Positions 6,806 through 14,302 of a stretch of DNA of 14,386 bases are shown in pieces. The first letter of the stretch is position 1, and each line of letters starts with the position of its first letter. The translations under genes and the position numbers were made by a program. Under the pieces are notes generated by a model. It did no database searches and was not told the origin of the DNA. It saw only the letters and a list, made by a program, of their open reading frames with translations. This stretch comes from an uncultured Bacillota bacterium (lineage in GTDB: Bacteria; Bacillota; Limnochordia; Limnochordales; ZCTH02-B6), in the NCBI GenBank assembly GCA_937916565.1, contig CALFSR010000175.1, positions 1 to 14,386 of the forward strand. Reading direction: 5' to 3'.

Positions 6806-7765
6806 TTAGGGTCTAGAGCGCGCCGCCATGCGTCCGGCCCGTGCTGCCAGTTCACGCAGGGCGTCCCGCAACTCCTGTGGTTGGAGAATGGCCAGCGGGA
6901 CGTCGAACAGCATCAAATGGCCGGCCGCCGCGTACAGGTCATCCGTCGCGCATTCCATAATGACTCCGTCCGGAACCTGCCTGAGCGTGGCGTACGGCGG
7001 CGCCACCCGCTTCATGGTCGCCATATCTGCCTCGAAATGTACTACCATCCGCCACATGGTGCCGTACGTCTCGAGCCGCGCCGCCGCAAAAGCTCGGTAA
7101 TCGAATCCGGGATCCTTTCGGAAGCCGTCCGCAAGGAGGCGAACCTCGCCCACCCGAGCCAGGTGAAACGTACGAAAACCCACCCTCAGGCGGCAAAACG
7201 CCACGAGGTACCACTGCCCGTTTCTGCCGGCCATACCGTAAGGCTCCACGATCCTCGTCGTCGTGGCCCCATCCCGCGATGTATAGGTCAGCTCGACGCA
7301 CCTTGCTTGCCGAGCGGCTTCGCTCAATGTGAGAAAGACCGACGTCTGTGGCGGGACCTCAGGCGGGCCCGACGGGAAGACATACAGGTCGGAGATGACC
7401 GGTTCAAGGCGATCCCGGGCCTCCTTAGGGAGCACCCGGGATACCTTGGACAGTGCACTCTCGGCCGCCGCTTTGCCGACGCCGGCGGTCCCGCCTGCCG
7501 TGCCCCGCAGGCCCAGGTATATGGCGAGAGCCTCTTCCAGCGTGAACACCAGCGGCGGAAGCCTGTACCCGGCGCGGAGTCGATACCCTCCGTAGCGTCC
7601 TGGAATACTTTCGATAGGCAGCCCTGCGTCTTGGAGCTTGGTGATGTAACGCCGCACGGTGCGGACATCCATCTCGAGCTTCTCCGCCAGCTCAGGACCT
7701 CGAACGATGGGTTTTGCCTGCAACAGCTCGAGCACCGTGAGGGCCCGGCTCGTCGGGTCGTACAT
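6806..7765 (-). CDS. HTH and WYL-domain transcriptional regulator (YafY/DeoR-like)
   Basis: A 319-residue regulator. Residues 5-60 form an N-terminal winged helix (SRALTVLELLQAK, then ELAEKLEMDVRTVRRYITKL with the recognition helix, then the wing IPGRYGGYRL). A WYL domain follows from about 140, with the naming motif in GQWYLVAF (183-190) and the conserved GFRTFHLARV just after it, and a C-terminal WCX-like part. WYL proteins bind nucleic acid or small ligands and usually regulate neighbouring operons. The ATG at 7765 is chosen, with a GAGGGGG site a few nucleotides upstream; a TTG at 7792 would overlap the preceding gene. It starts 17 nt after the epoxide hydrolase stop on the same strand, so the two are probably co-transcribed. 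The effector is unknown. Confidence 0.9.
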   Translation of the reverse strand: MYDPTSRALTVLELLQAKPIVRGPELAEKLEMDVRTVRRYITKLQDAGLPIESIPGRYGGYRLRAGYRLPPLVFTLEEALAIYLGLRGTAGGTAGVGKAAAESALSKVSRVLPKEARDRLEPVISDLYVFPSGPPEVPPQTSVFLTLSEAARQARCVELTYTSRDGATTTRIVEPYGMAGRNGQWYLVAFCRLRVGFRTFHLARVGEVRLLADGFRKDPGFDYRAFAAARLETYGTMWRMVVHFEADMATMKRVAPPYATLRQVPDGVIMECATDDLYAAAGHLMLFDVPLAILQPQELRDALRELAARAGRMAARSRP

Positions 7766-7782
7766 CCAAACCCCCTCTTCGA

Positions 7783-8925
7783 TCACCGGCAATGCCTGGC
7801 GAAGAACGTCCTTACGTCCTCAACATAGACGGACGGCGCCTCCAGGGCAAAGAAGTGCCCGCCTTCGTCATACTCGGACCAGTGCACCACGTTGTGATCT
7901 CGCTCGACGAAACGCCGCACCGTCATGTCCCGTGCCGTCGACACGAGCACTCCGGTCGGCACGACGCCCCGGGCTCGAGGCTCCCATGCTTGCGGATTGT
8001 GCCGCGCCTCAAAGTAGACTTGCGCCGATGAGCCCGCGGACCCGCTGAACCAGTACAGGCTCACGTTGGTCAAGAGTAGGTCGCGGTCGATAACGTCCTC
8101 CGGCGCCCCGGACGGCGAGTTGGTCCATGCATGAAACTGCTCCATGATCCAGGCAAGCTGCCCGATGGGCGAGTCGTTCAGCCCGTAGGCGAGCGTCTGG
8201 GGGCTGTGCCACTGGATCTGCATGTAGCCGTCATTAAAAGACCCCATGGCCGCCAGGCGCTGCTGCTCCACTTCCGTCAAACCATCAAGCTCACCTTCGT
8301 CTCCGGACGGAAACGCGAAGAGCGCGTTCACATGAACGCCGATGACGTTCCTGGGCGCCGTCCGGCCCATCTCTGTCGCGATGAACGCTCCGGTATCGCC
8401 GCCCTGCACGCCGAAACGCTGGTAGCCCAGGCGCGTCATGAGTGAAACGAACGCTGCGGCGATACGACCGTGGTGCCAACCCGCCTCCCGGAGCGGTGTC
8501 GAAAACGCAAAGCCGGGGACCGAAGGAATCACCAGGTGAAACGCTTGCTCCGGATCCGCACCGTGCGAGCGGGGATCCGTTAGTGGACCGATCACGGGGA
8601 GGAACTCCAGAAACGAGCTGGGCCATCCGTGGATGAGCATCAGTGGCGTCGCGCCGGGTTCCGGCGACCGCACGTGCAAGAAGTGGATTGGTTGCCCGTC
8701 GATGACGGTGACAAAGTGGGGCAGCTCGTTCAGCTTCGCCTCCGCCTTGCGCCAATCGTACTGTGTCCTCCAATACTCGGCCAGCGGTTTCAGGTAGCTT
8801 CCCGGCACCCCGCGGCTCCAGCCGACCCCGGCGAGCTCGGCCGGCCAGCGGGCGGCGGCGAGCCGCGTCCGCAGGTCCTCTAAAGCTTCATCCCCAACAT
8901 GAACTGTGAAGGCTTGGACCCCCAA
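7783..8925 (-). CDS. Epoxide hydrolase (alpha/beta hydrolase with EHN N-terminal domain)
   Basis: A 380-residue protein of the microsomal/juvenile-hormone epoxide hydrolase type, which converts epoxides to diols through an aspartyl ester. The N-terminal EHN domain occupies about residues 3-108, with the typical RLAAARWP and GVPGSYLKPLAEYWRTQYDWR. The oxyanion-hole motif is HGWP (99-102). The nucleophile is D177 in QGGDTGA; this class more often has GGDWG. The cap region carries SLYWFSGS and the tyrosine in QVYFE, expected to help polarise the epoxide. The catalytic histidine is H357 in EGGHFFALEAP. The TTG start at 8925 is supported by AGGAGGT (8934-8940) 8 nt upstream. The true substrate is unknown, and haloalkane- or ester-directed relatives share the fold. 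Confidence 0.9.
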   Translation of the reverse strand: MGVQAFTVHVGDEALEDLRTRLAAARWPAELAGVGWSRGVPGSYLKPLAEYWRTQYDWRKAEAKLNELPHFVTVIDGQPIHFLHVRSPEPGATPLMLIHGWPSSFLEFLPVIGPLTDPRSHGADPEQAFHLVIPSVPGFAFSTPLREAGWHHGRIAAAFVSLMTRLGYQRFGVQGGDTGAFIATEMGRTAPRNVIGVHVNALFAFPSGDEGELDGLTEVEQQRLAAMGSFNDGYMQIQWHSPQTLAYGLNDSPIGQLAWIMEQFHAWTNSPSGAPEDVIDRDLLLTNVSLYWFSGSAGSSAQVYFEARHNPQAWEPRARGVVPTGVLVSTARDMTVRRFVERDHNVVHWSEYDEGGHFFALEAPSVYVEDVRTFFARHCR

Positions 8926-8933
8926 CTCAGGAT

Positions 8934-8940
8934 ACCTCCT
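8934..8940 (-). promoter_or_regulatory. Strong ribosome binding site deciding a TTG start
   Basis: On the minus strand AGGAGGT occupies 8940-8934, and TTG follows after 8 nt at 8925. No ATG or GTG with a comparable site lies nearby, and the EHN domain begins right after this TTG, so the rare start codon is accepted. Confidence 0.75.
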
Positions 8941-9075
8941 TGACTGGTCTTGCCTTCACGATACCAGCCATCGCGGACAGACCCGGTCCTCATTGCCGGT
9001 GGGTCCAGGAGCGTGGGGGTGAAGACTCTTGCCAGTACGTGCCACAAGCCGTGCGGGCACAAGCGCCGTCCAGCG

Positions 9076-10341
9076 TCAGCTGAGCAGATCGGCACCAAGC
9101 CATGCCGCGGCGCCCGCCAGGACCACAGCGGCTGCCAACCAGGGTGCTGCGGCGCGATAGAAGTGCAGACACACCCACCTCCCAAAGGCGCTGTCACGGA
9201 CCAAAACGGCCGGGGTGTCCGTAGCCAGCAGCGCCCTCACCAAGAGCCACTGCTGCAGGCCAAGCCCGGCATGGGCGGCATGCATCCATACGGCAGGCGG
9301 ATCCTTGGGCAGAACGGTTGGGAGTCGATCCGGCGGACCGTCAGTGCCCAGACCTTCCTCCCTCAAAAAACGGTCGATGACGACGGCCGTGGCAAGCATC
9401 TTGCGGAGAATCCCTTCCCCTGCCGAGGGCGCTCCGGACCCTTCCAGGCGGGCAAGTTCGGCTTTGGCGCGGCGCGGCAGTGACCCGATGAGCTCGACAT
9501 CCCGTTCGCCCTGCCGGGATCCCCACAGCGCCAGCCGCACGCCTGCCAGGCCGAGGCCCGAGTCCACCTCCGGCAGGGCGGGCACGCCGGCGGTGGTACC
9601 CGTGGCCCCCTGCTCGCCCGCGCGAGCTCCGCCCCAAATCCCACGCGTCCCTGCAACAGCACGCTGGTACATGGACACGGCCTTGTCCAACTCCCCCCGC
9701 CGCCACGCCTCGTGGGCGATTTCGAGCCTCGCGGCGTCACGATAGCGCTCCAACGCCATCTCGTACTCCTTGCCCGCACCAGGTGGCCAGATGCTGCCTG
9801 AGCGAGGCGCCCGCGCGGTTATGCGCAGCGCCTCGTCGGCCAACCTCTCGAGCGCCGTCCACGACGCCTGCCTGTGCAACGCGTCCAGCTTCCGGAGCAC
9901 CTGCGCTGCCCAATCGCGGAACGTATCGGGCGCAAGACGGTCACCACCTAAGTCTGCGTCAGCGTGCGGCCTCGCCGACGCCGCTACTTCCGTCTGGCCC
10001 GGGAGTCGCCCGTCAGGAGCAGGCTTGTCCGTCAAGGGCACGGGTTTGGGATTTAGCACCGGCGCATGGTTGCGGATGGGTGCGGAAACGGCCGCCGGTT
10101 TGGGGCGGGGCAGTGGCCGAAGGTGAGAGTCCTCCTGCAGATTGGAGTTGGGGATGCGGTACGGATCGGCCTTGGGACTCGCGCCCGGTCCGGGGTGGGC
10201 ACCGGGATTGGGGGTGGGCTTGAGGCGAGACCGGGCGTAACGCGGCGCCTCCTCACCGGGCTTTCTGGAGGCACCGGCGGGAAGCGGAAGCAGCCAGCGG
10301 GCGAGCCCGTAAAGGGATAACCGTTGCCACAACGCTCTCAA
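9076..10341 (-). CDS. Unrecognised protein: proline-rich region, one TPR-like motif, C-terminal membrane helix
   Basis: A 421-residue protein I cannot assign to a family. Residues 1-28 contain a moderately hydrophobic stretch (LSLYGLARWLLPLPAG) interrupted by arginine; it could be a poor signal peptide or an amphipathic helix. Residues 40-115 are low complexity and very rich in proline, with basic residues. Residues 138-235 look helical, and GELDKAVSMYQRAV (216-229) matches the second half of a TPR repeat. Residues 285-330 form another helical segment. Residues 399-420 (PWLAAAVVLAGAAAWLGADLL) are a likely transmembrane anchor next to the C-terminus. The start is uncertain: TTG at 10341 has GAGGGG only 1 nt away, while TTG at 10332 has it about 10 nt away. 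An in-frame TAA at 10390-10392 bars any further extension. Neighbours on the same strand are an aldo/keto reductase upstream and an epoxide hydrolase downstream, at gaps of about 130-150 nt. Confidence 0.72.
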   Translation of the reverse strand: MRALWQRLSLYGLARWLLPLPAGASRKPGEEAPRYARSRLKPTPNPGAHPGPGASPKADPYRIPNSNLQEDSHLRPLPRPKPAAVSAPIRNHAPVLNPKPVPLTDKPAPDGRLPGQTEVAASARPHADADLGGDRLAPDTFRDWAAQVLRKLDALHRQASWTALERLADEALRITARAPRSGSIWPPGAGKEYEMALERYRDAARLEIAHEAWRRGELDKAVSMYQRAVAGTRGIWGGARAGEQGATGTTAGVPALPEVDSGLGLAGVRLALWGSRQGERDVELIGSLPRRAKAELARLEGSGAPSAGEGILRKMLATAVVIDRFLREEGLGTDGPPDRLPTVLPKDPPAVWMHAAHAGLGLQQWLLVRALLATDTPAVLVRDSAFGRWVCLHFYRAAAPWLAAAVVLAGAAAWLGADLLS

Positions 10342-10470
10342 GCCCCTCTCGTGAGGAATGTGACCCGGTTGCTCCCAAGCCCCCCGCCATTAGTCATCAT
10401 GAACGCAACTGCTCGTACCCCCGGGGCGCGAACCAACAAGGCTGTTCATCGTGGCCTTCAGCCCCACGGA

Positions 10471-11433
10471 TCACCGTGCCGCTTCCTGGGAGGCTTCCTG
10501 CAAGATGGTTTCGATGCGCTCAAGATCCTCTTGCGACAGCTGCCAGCCGCTCACTCCCGCCGCCTCCTGGATCTGCGCCGGCGTCCTGGCGCCCCAAAGT
10601 GCAACCGTGACCCCCGGCTGGTCCAGCACCCACCGAACGGCGAGCTGAGCGACGGTCTTGCCCTTTTCGGCGGCCATCGCCTTGAGCTGGTCCACGATGC
10701 GCAGGTTGCGCTTGTAGTTTTCGCCGGTAAAGCGCGGGTCGGTCTGCCGGTTGTCGCCGGGCTTGAAGGTCGGGTTTTCCGTAAACTTGCCCGTAAGCAG
10801 GCCCCGGGCCAGCGGGCTGTACGCCAGCACCGCCAGTCCGTGCTCGCGGCAGTAGGGCAGGACGTCGGCTTCGATCTTGCGCTCCAGCAAGTTGTAGCGG
10901 GGCTGCACCGAATGAAGGGGAGCGTGCCGGCGCCATTCCTCAAGCTGCTCCACCGAATAGTTGCACACCCCGACGGCCCGGATCTTGCCCGCGTCGTAGA
11001 GCTCCTTGACCGCCTGGGCGGTTTCCGCGATGGGCGTCTCCGGGTCCGGCCAATGGATCTGGTACAGGTCGATGTAGTCCGTGCGCAGGCGCCGCAGGCT
11101 GTCGTCGATCTCCCTGCGAATGCGCTCAGGCTTCGCGTTGCGCCACACGTTCTCCTTATCGTCCCACTCCATGCCGAACTTGGTCGCGATGACGACCTGC
11201 TCCCGGGGCACCCTTCGGCGGGCGAGGGCGTCAGCCAAAATTTCCTCAGACAGGCCAAACCCGTAGACGGGTGCTGTATCCACCGTGGAGATGCCCATAT
11301 CCAGCGCGGCGTGGATGGCCCGGACGGACTCCTCCACGTCGGTGCCGCCCCACAGCCACCCGCCGATGGCCCAAGTTCCCAGCGCGACCCGGGAAACCCG
11401 CACGCCGGAACTGCCGAGGGTTGCGAATTCCAT
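10471..11433 (-). CDS. Aldo/keto reductase
   Basis: A 320-residue NADPH-dependent oxidoreductase with a TIM-barrel fold, reducing aldehydes or ketones to alcohols in the cytoplasm. The catalytic tetrad is complete: D52 and Y57 in STVDTAPVYGFG, K85 in VIATKFG and H127 in YQIHWPD. The first strand is FATLGSSGVRVSRVALGTW, and the C-terminal cofactor-site region includes VALWGARTPAQIQEA. It resembles YhdN/IolS-type bacterial enzymes. The ATG at 11433 is chosen because GGAGG (11440-11444) lies 6 nt upstream; the longer ATG at 11448 overlaps that same ribosome site. A sigma-A-like promoter lies at 11472-11499. The gene is divergent from the amidohydrolase and may be first in a minus-strand run of four genes. 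The substrate cannot be inferred. Confidence 0.94.
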   Translation of the reverse strand: MEFATLGSSGVRVSRVALGTWAIGGWLWGGTDVEESVRAIHAALDMGISTVDTAPVYGFGLSEEILADALARRRVPREQVVIATKFGMEWDDKENVWRNAKPERIRREIDDSLRRLRTDYIDLYQIHWPDPETPIAETAQAVKELYDAGKIRAVGVCNYSVEQLEEWRRHAPLHSVQPRYNLLERKIEADVLPYCREHGLAVLAYSPLARGLLTGKFTENPTFKPGDNRQTDPRFTGENYKRNLRIVDQLKAMAAEKGKTVAQLAVRWVLDQPGVTVALWGARTPAQIQEAAGVSGWQLSQEDLERIETILQEASQEAAR

Positions 11434-11471
11434 TGTCTCCCTCCTCATCTACGTGTTGGCGAGCCAAGACC

Positions 11472-11499
11472 ATTCTAGCACACGAACCCGGGTCGGCAA
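11472..11499 (-). promoter_or_regulatory. Probable promoter of the aldo/keto reductase gene
   Basis: On the minus strand TTGCCG (11499-11494, four of six) and TAGAAT (11477-11472, five of six) are separated by 16 nt. Transcription would begin near 11465, about 30 nt before the ATG at 11433. It lies within the divergent region shared with the amidohydrolase; I see no equally good plus-strand promoter there. Confidence 0.55.
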
Positions 11500-11550
11500 G
11501 GATTCGGCCGGATAGGTACGAATCTGTGGGGTCAGGAGGCGATCCTTCGC

Positions 11551-12519
11551 GTGAACGTACAACTGGTCGAACAAGCCCGGCAGGAGGGCTTCGCCCGCCC
11601 GCCCAAGCGCAAGGTCTCGTGCCCCATCGTGGACATCCACGCCCATTCGCCCGCGGACCCGGCGGCCAATCCGCTGTATGAGGCGGCGCGGCTTTACGGC
11701 ATCACGCGCCTTGCGGCCATCACCAGCCTCGACCAAGCCCTCGAGCTGCGCCGGCGGTTTCCGGAAACCGAGATGGTGCCCCGCATCGAGCAGGAGCTGA
11801 TCGGCGAGCCGGACAAGTTTACGGCCCGCAGCGTGGACATGGTGCGGCGCGCCGCGGCCAAAGGCGCCCGCATCATCAAGATGTGGTTCGCGCCGCGTTT
11901 TGTCGGCCGCACCGGCAAGCGCATGGACGATCCCATCCTGGATCCCGTCTTTGAGGAGATCGAGGCGCACGGTCTAGGCGTGCTCACGCACGTGTCGGAC
12001 CCTGACGTCTGGTTTGAGCGGGTGTACACCGACACGGCGCTGTACGGCACCAAGGCGGACCAGTACCCCCAGCTGGAAAACCGGCTGGCCAAGCACCCTC
12101 GCATCCCCTTCATCGCGGCGCATATGGGCGGGGACCCCGAAAACTTGGACCACCTGGCCGAACTGCTGGAACGGTATCCGAACCTGTACTTGGACACGTC
12201 GGCCACCAAGTGGATCGTACGGGAGCTGGGCAAAAAGCCCGCGGCCGCACGGGACTTCTTCCAGGGGTACAAGGAACGCATCCTGTTCGGCACCGACCAG
12301 GTGGCCATCAAGAACCCGGAGCCGCTGCGGTACACGTCCCGCTACTGGATCCACACCTTGTTTTGGGAAACGGATACCGTCTGCCCCCTTCCCATCGAGG
12401 ACCCCGATTGCGATGGACCGCCGGTGCTGAGGGGCATCAACCTGCCCGAGGACGTGCTCCCGTGGATCTACTACAAAAACGCGGCGCGGGTGTTCGGCGT
12501 GCCCACGGGCGCCGAGTAA
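11551..12519 (+). CDS. Amidohydrolase-family (amidohydrolase 2-like) metal-dependent hydrolase
   Basis: A 322-residue TIM-barrel hydrolase. The first metal motif is IVDIHAH (H30, H32). Further candidate ligands and catalytic residues are H147 in VLTHVSD, H191 in IAAHMGGDPENLDHL, and D249 in ILFGTDQ near the end of the barrel, the order seen in the PF04909 (ACMSD/decarboxylase-like) branch. Members hydrolyse or decarboxylate small carboxylated or lactone substrates, so the reaction is open. The GTG at 11551 follows AGGAGG (11534-11539) at 11 nt, slightly long. The C-terminal INLPEDVLPWIYYKNAARVFG is the usual end of this family. It is divergent from the aldo/keto reductase and converges on the Nudix gene, with a long hairpin between. 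Confidence 0.9.
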   Translation: MNVQLVEQARQEGFARPPKRKVSCPIVDIHAHSPADPAANPLYEAARLYGITRLAAITSLDQALELRRRFPETEMVPRIEQELIGEPDKFTARSVDMVRRAAAKGARIIKMWFAPRFVGRTGKRMDDPILDPVFEEIEAHGLGVLTHVSDPDVWFERVYTDTALYGTKADQYPQLENRLAKHPRIPFIAAHMGGDPENLDHLAELLERYPNLYLDTSATKWIVRELGKKPAAARDFFQGYKERILFGTDQVAIKNPEPLRYTSRYWIHTLFWETDTVCPLPIEDPDCDGPPVLRGINLPEDVLPWIYYKNAARVFGVPTGAE

Positions 12520-12566
12520 CCGGCAACCGGCGTGCCCCTTGCCGTCAGCCCCGCGGGCTACGCGAC

Positions 12567-12612
12567 GCGGGCGGAGGGGATGGACGTGTCACCGCCCATG
12601 CCCTCCGCCCGC
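12567..12612. terminator. Long hairpin between convergent amidohydrolase and Nudix genes
   Basis: A perfect 12-bp inverted repeat (12567-12578 with 12601-12612) is extended inward, after one mismatch, by a further 4 bp (ATGG with CCAT) around a 12-nt loop. It begins 48 nt after the amidohydrolase stop and ends 34 nt beyond the Nudix stop. Neither strand has a good T-run next to it. A bidirectional terminator or 3'-end structure is the simplest reading, parallel to the hairpin after groEL. Confidence 0.65.
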
Positions 12613-12645
12613 ACCGGCGCTCCTCGCTGGCGGCGGCCGCGCCGC

Positions 12646-13098
12646 TCAGAGTATCTTTGTTTTCCACACCCCGTCGTCGAGGTAGTAGTAGAACTCGCTG
12701 GGAGTTTCCTGCTCAAAGATGGGGAGCATCTCCATCATGTGCAAGGCGAGATTCAGCTTGGGCAGCTCCCCCCGGGATACCCAAAACACCTCGCCCTCGT
12801 CGGACGATCTGAGCCTGCCGGTATACCTGTTAGCCTTGTACAAGAAGATGACGTACCGGGCGTCGTCTACCGGAAACTGCTTCACGCCGCACAGAACCGG
12901 GTTGAGCAACGTCAGCCCGGTCTCCTCGTAGACTTCACGGATGACGGATTCCGTAAACGATTCTCCCGGCTCCACATGCCCCCCGGGAAACGCGACACCG
13001 CTCCACGGCGGTTTGCGCCGTTCTTGGACCAGCACGCGCCCCCGATCGTCGCAAACCATGCACAAGTTGGCGAAAACAGCAAGCTCCCGACGGGCCAA
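12646..13098 (-). CDS. Nudix (MutT-like) hydrolase
   Basis: A 150-residue Nudix hydrolase cleaving a nucleoside diphosphate linked to another moiety. The Nudix box is complete: G40, E46, R54-E55, E58-E59 and G61-L62 within GGHVEPGESFTESVIREVYE and the following ETGL, fitting GX5EX7REUXEEXGU. The upstream VLVQERRKPPWSGVAFPGG is typical of MutT/8-oxo-dGTP-type enzymes. Start uncertain: the TTG at 13098 has AGAGGTG about 6 nt upstream and puts the fold at the N-terminus. The open frame reaches a TTG at 13143, but that codon lies in the T-run of the upstream transporter terminator and has no Shine-Dalgarno. It follows the oppF-like gene on the same strand but is insulated from it by that terminator. 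The exact substrate is unknown. Confidence 0.9.
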   Translation of the reverse strand: MARRELAVFANLCMVCDDRGRVLVQERRKPPWSGVAFPGGHVEPGESFTESVIREVYEETGLTLLNPVLCGVKQFPVDDARYVIFLYKANRYTGRLRSSDEGEVFWVSRGELPKLNLALHMMEMLPIFEQETPSEFYYYLDDGVWKTKIL

Positions 13099-13141
13099 CG
13101 CCGACACCTCTTCTGCAACGTCTGCCGAATCCTTGGACGCC

Positions 13142-13170
13142 AAAAAAGAGAGGCGCCCTACGGCGCCTCT
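13142..13170 (-). terminator. Intrinsic terminator of the peptide ABC transporter operon
   Basis: On the minus strand a perfect 9-bp stem, AGAGGCGCC (13170-13162) and GGCGCCTCT (13157-13149), closes a 4-nt loop. It runs straight into six T residues (13147-13142 once complemented), the last pair of the stem adjoining them. This is a textbook Rho-independent terminator, 70 nt past the oppF-like stop codon. A smaller stem-loop (13196-13212) lies between the stop and this terminator. Confidence 0.92.
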
Positions 13171-13239
13171 GGAAAGCCACGCTATCGGTTTCCTCTCCGC
13201 CCCATGGGCGGAACCGGTGCTCCGCCGCGAACGATCGCG

Positions 13240-14301
13240 CTACGCCGCCGACGAGCGCTTGTTGTTGATTTGCCGGACGGCCTTTTCCGCCGTCGGGTTT
13301 TCGCCCTTGGCAATGTACTCGGGCGTGGCGAAATGACACGCCACATGGTGACCGCCGCCGACATCGATGAACTGGGGCTCCTGCTCGCGGCAAACGGCCT
13401 GCGCGAACGGGCAGCGGGTATGGAACCGGCAGCCGCTGGGCGGGTTGATGGGGCTCGGCACATCGCCCTGGAGGATGATGCGCTCCCGCTTAAAATCCGG
13501 ATCCGGCACCGGGATAGCCGAGAACAGCGCCTGGGTGTAGGGATGGAGCGGATTCTTGTACAGTTCCTTCTTTTCGGCCAGCTCCACAATCTTGCCCAGG
13601 TACATGACCGCGACCCGGTCGCTGATGTGCTCCACGACCGCCAGGTCATGCGCGATGAAAAGGTACGTCAGCCCAAACTCCTTTTGCAGGTCCTTAAGCA
13701 AGTTGATGACCTGCGCCTGGATGGACACGTCCAGCGCGGAAACCGGCTCGTCGCAGACGACCAGTTTGGGGTTGACCGCTAGGGCGCGGGCGATGCCGAT
13801 GCGCTGCCGCTGGCCGCCGCTGAACTCGTGCGGATAGCGGCGGGCATGATACGACGCCAGGCCGACGACCTCCAAGAGTTCCTGCACCCGTTTCTCCCGC
13901 GCCTGGCCGCGGGCAAGCCCGTGGATGAGCAGCGGCTCGCCGATAATGTCGCCGACGGTCATGCGGGGGTTCAAGGACGCGTACGGGTCCTGGAAGATGA
14001 TCTGCATCTCCTTGCGCAGCTCACGCATCTGGTACCGCGACAGCTTGAGAATGTCCTTTCCGTCGAAGCGCACTTCGCCTGACGTCGGCTCGATCAGCCG
14101 CAGGATCAGGCGGCCGGTGGTGGACTTGCCGCACCCGCTCTCGCCCACAAGACCGAGCGTCTCGCCGGGGTTGATGTGGAAGCTGATGTTGTCGACAGCC
14201 TTGACGGCGCCCACCTGCTTGGAGAAGACGATGCCCTTGGTGATGGGAAAGTGCTTGACGAGATTCTTGACTTCGAGCAGCGGTGCCTGCGCCTGGCCCA
14301 T
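13240..14301 (-). CDS. Oligopeptide/dipeptide ABC transporter ATP-binding protein, OppF/DppF type
   Basis: A 353-residue ATPase of a peptide (or related nickel/sugar) importer. Motifs are Walker A GESGCGKST (53-61), Q-loop IIFQDPYASLNPRMTVGDII, signature FSGGQRQR, Walker B KLVVCDEP with the D-loop SALDVSIQAQ, and the H-loop FIAHD. The C-terminal oligopeptide-transporter extension holds four cysteines, in GCRFHTRCPFAQAVC and in VACHFA, which in this family are linked to an iron-sulfur cluster. Full length for the OppF type, and the C-terminus ends in a short charged tail. The ATG at 14301 is 1 nt after the upstream OppD/DppD-like stop, so translation is coupled. An intrinsic terminator follows the gene. 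The substrate cannot be read from the ATPase alone. Confidence 0.95.
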   Translation of the reverse strand: MGQAQAPLLEVKNLVKHFPITKGIVFSKQVGAVKAVDNISFHINPGETLGLVGESGCGKSTTGRLILRLIEPTSGEVRFDGKDILKLSRYQMRELRKEMQIIFQDPYASLNPRMTVGDIIGEPLLIHGLARGQAREKRVQELLEVVGLASYHARRYPHEFSGGQRQRIGIARALAVNPKLVVCDEPVSALDVSIQAQVINLLKDLQKEFGLTYLFIAHDLAVVEHISDRVAVMYLGKIVELAEKKELYKNPLHPYTQALFSAIPVPDPDFKRERIILQGDVPSPINPPSGCRFHTRCPFAQAVCREQEPQFIDVGGGHHVACHFATPEYIAKGENPTAEKAVRQINNKRSSAA

Positions 14302-14302
14302 C

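Noticed and set aside
10390..10449. A 19-residue minus-strand open frame just upstream of the unrecognised protein, as a leader peptide
   Set aside because: It has no ribosome binding site, no attenuator-like structure after it, and its length is expected by chance.
12532..13782. A 416-codon plus-strand frame spanning the Nudix gene and half of the oppF-like gene
   Set aside because: It runs antisense to two recognisable genes and across an intrinsic terminator, and has no family motif.
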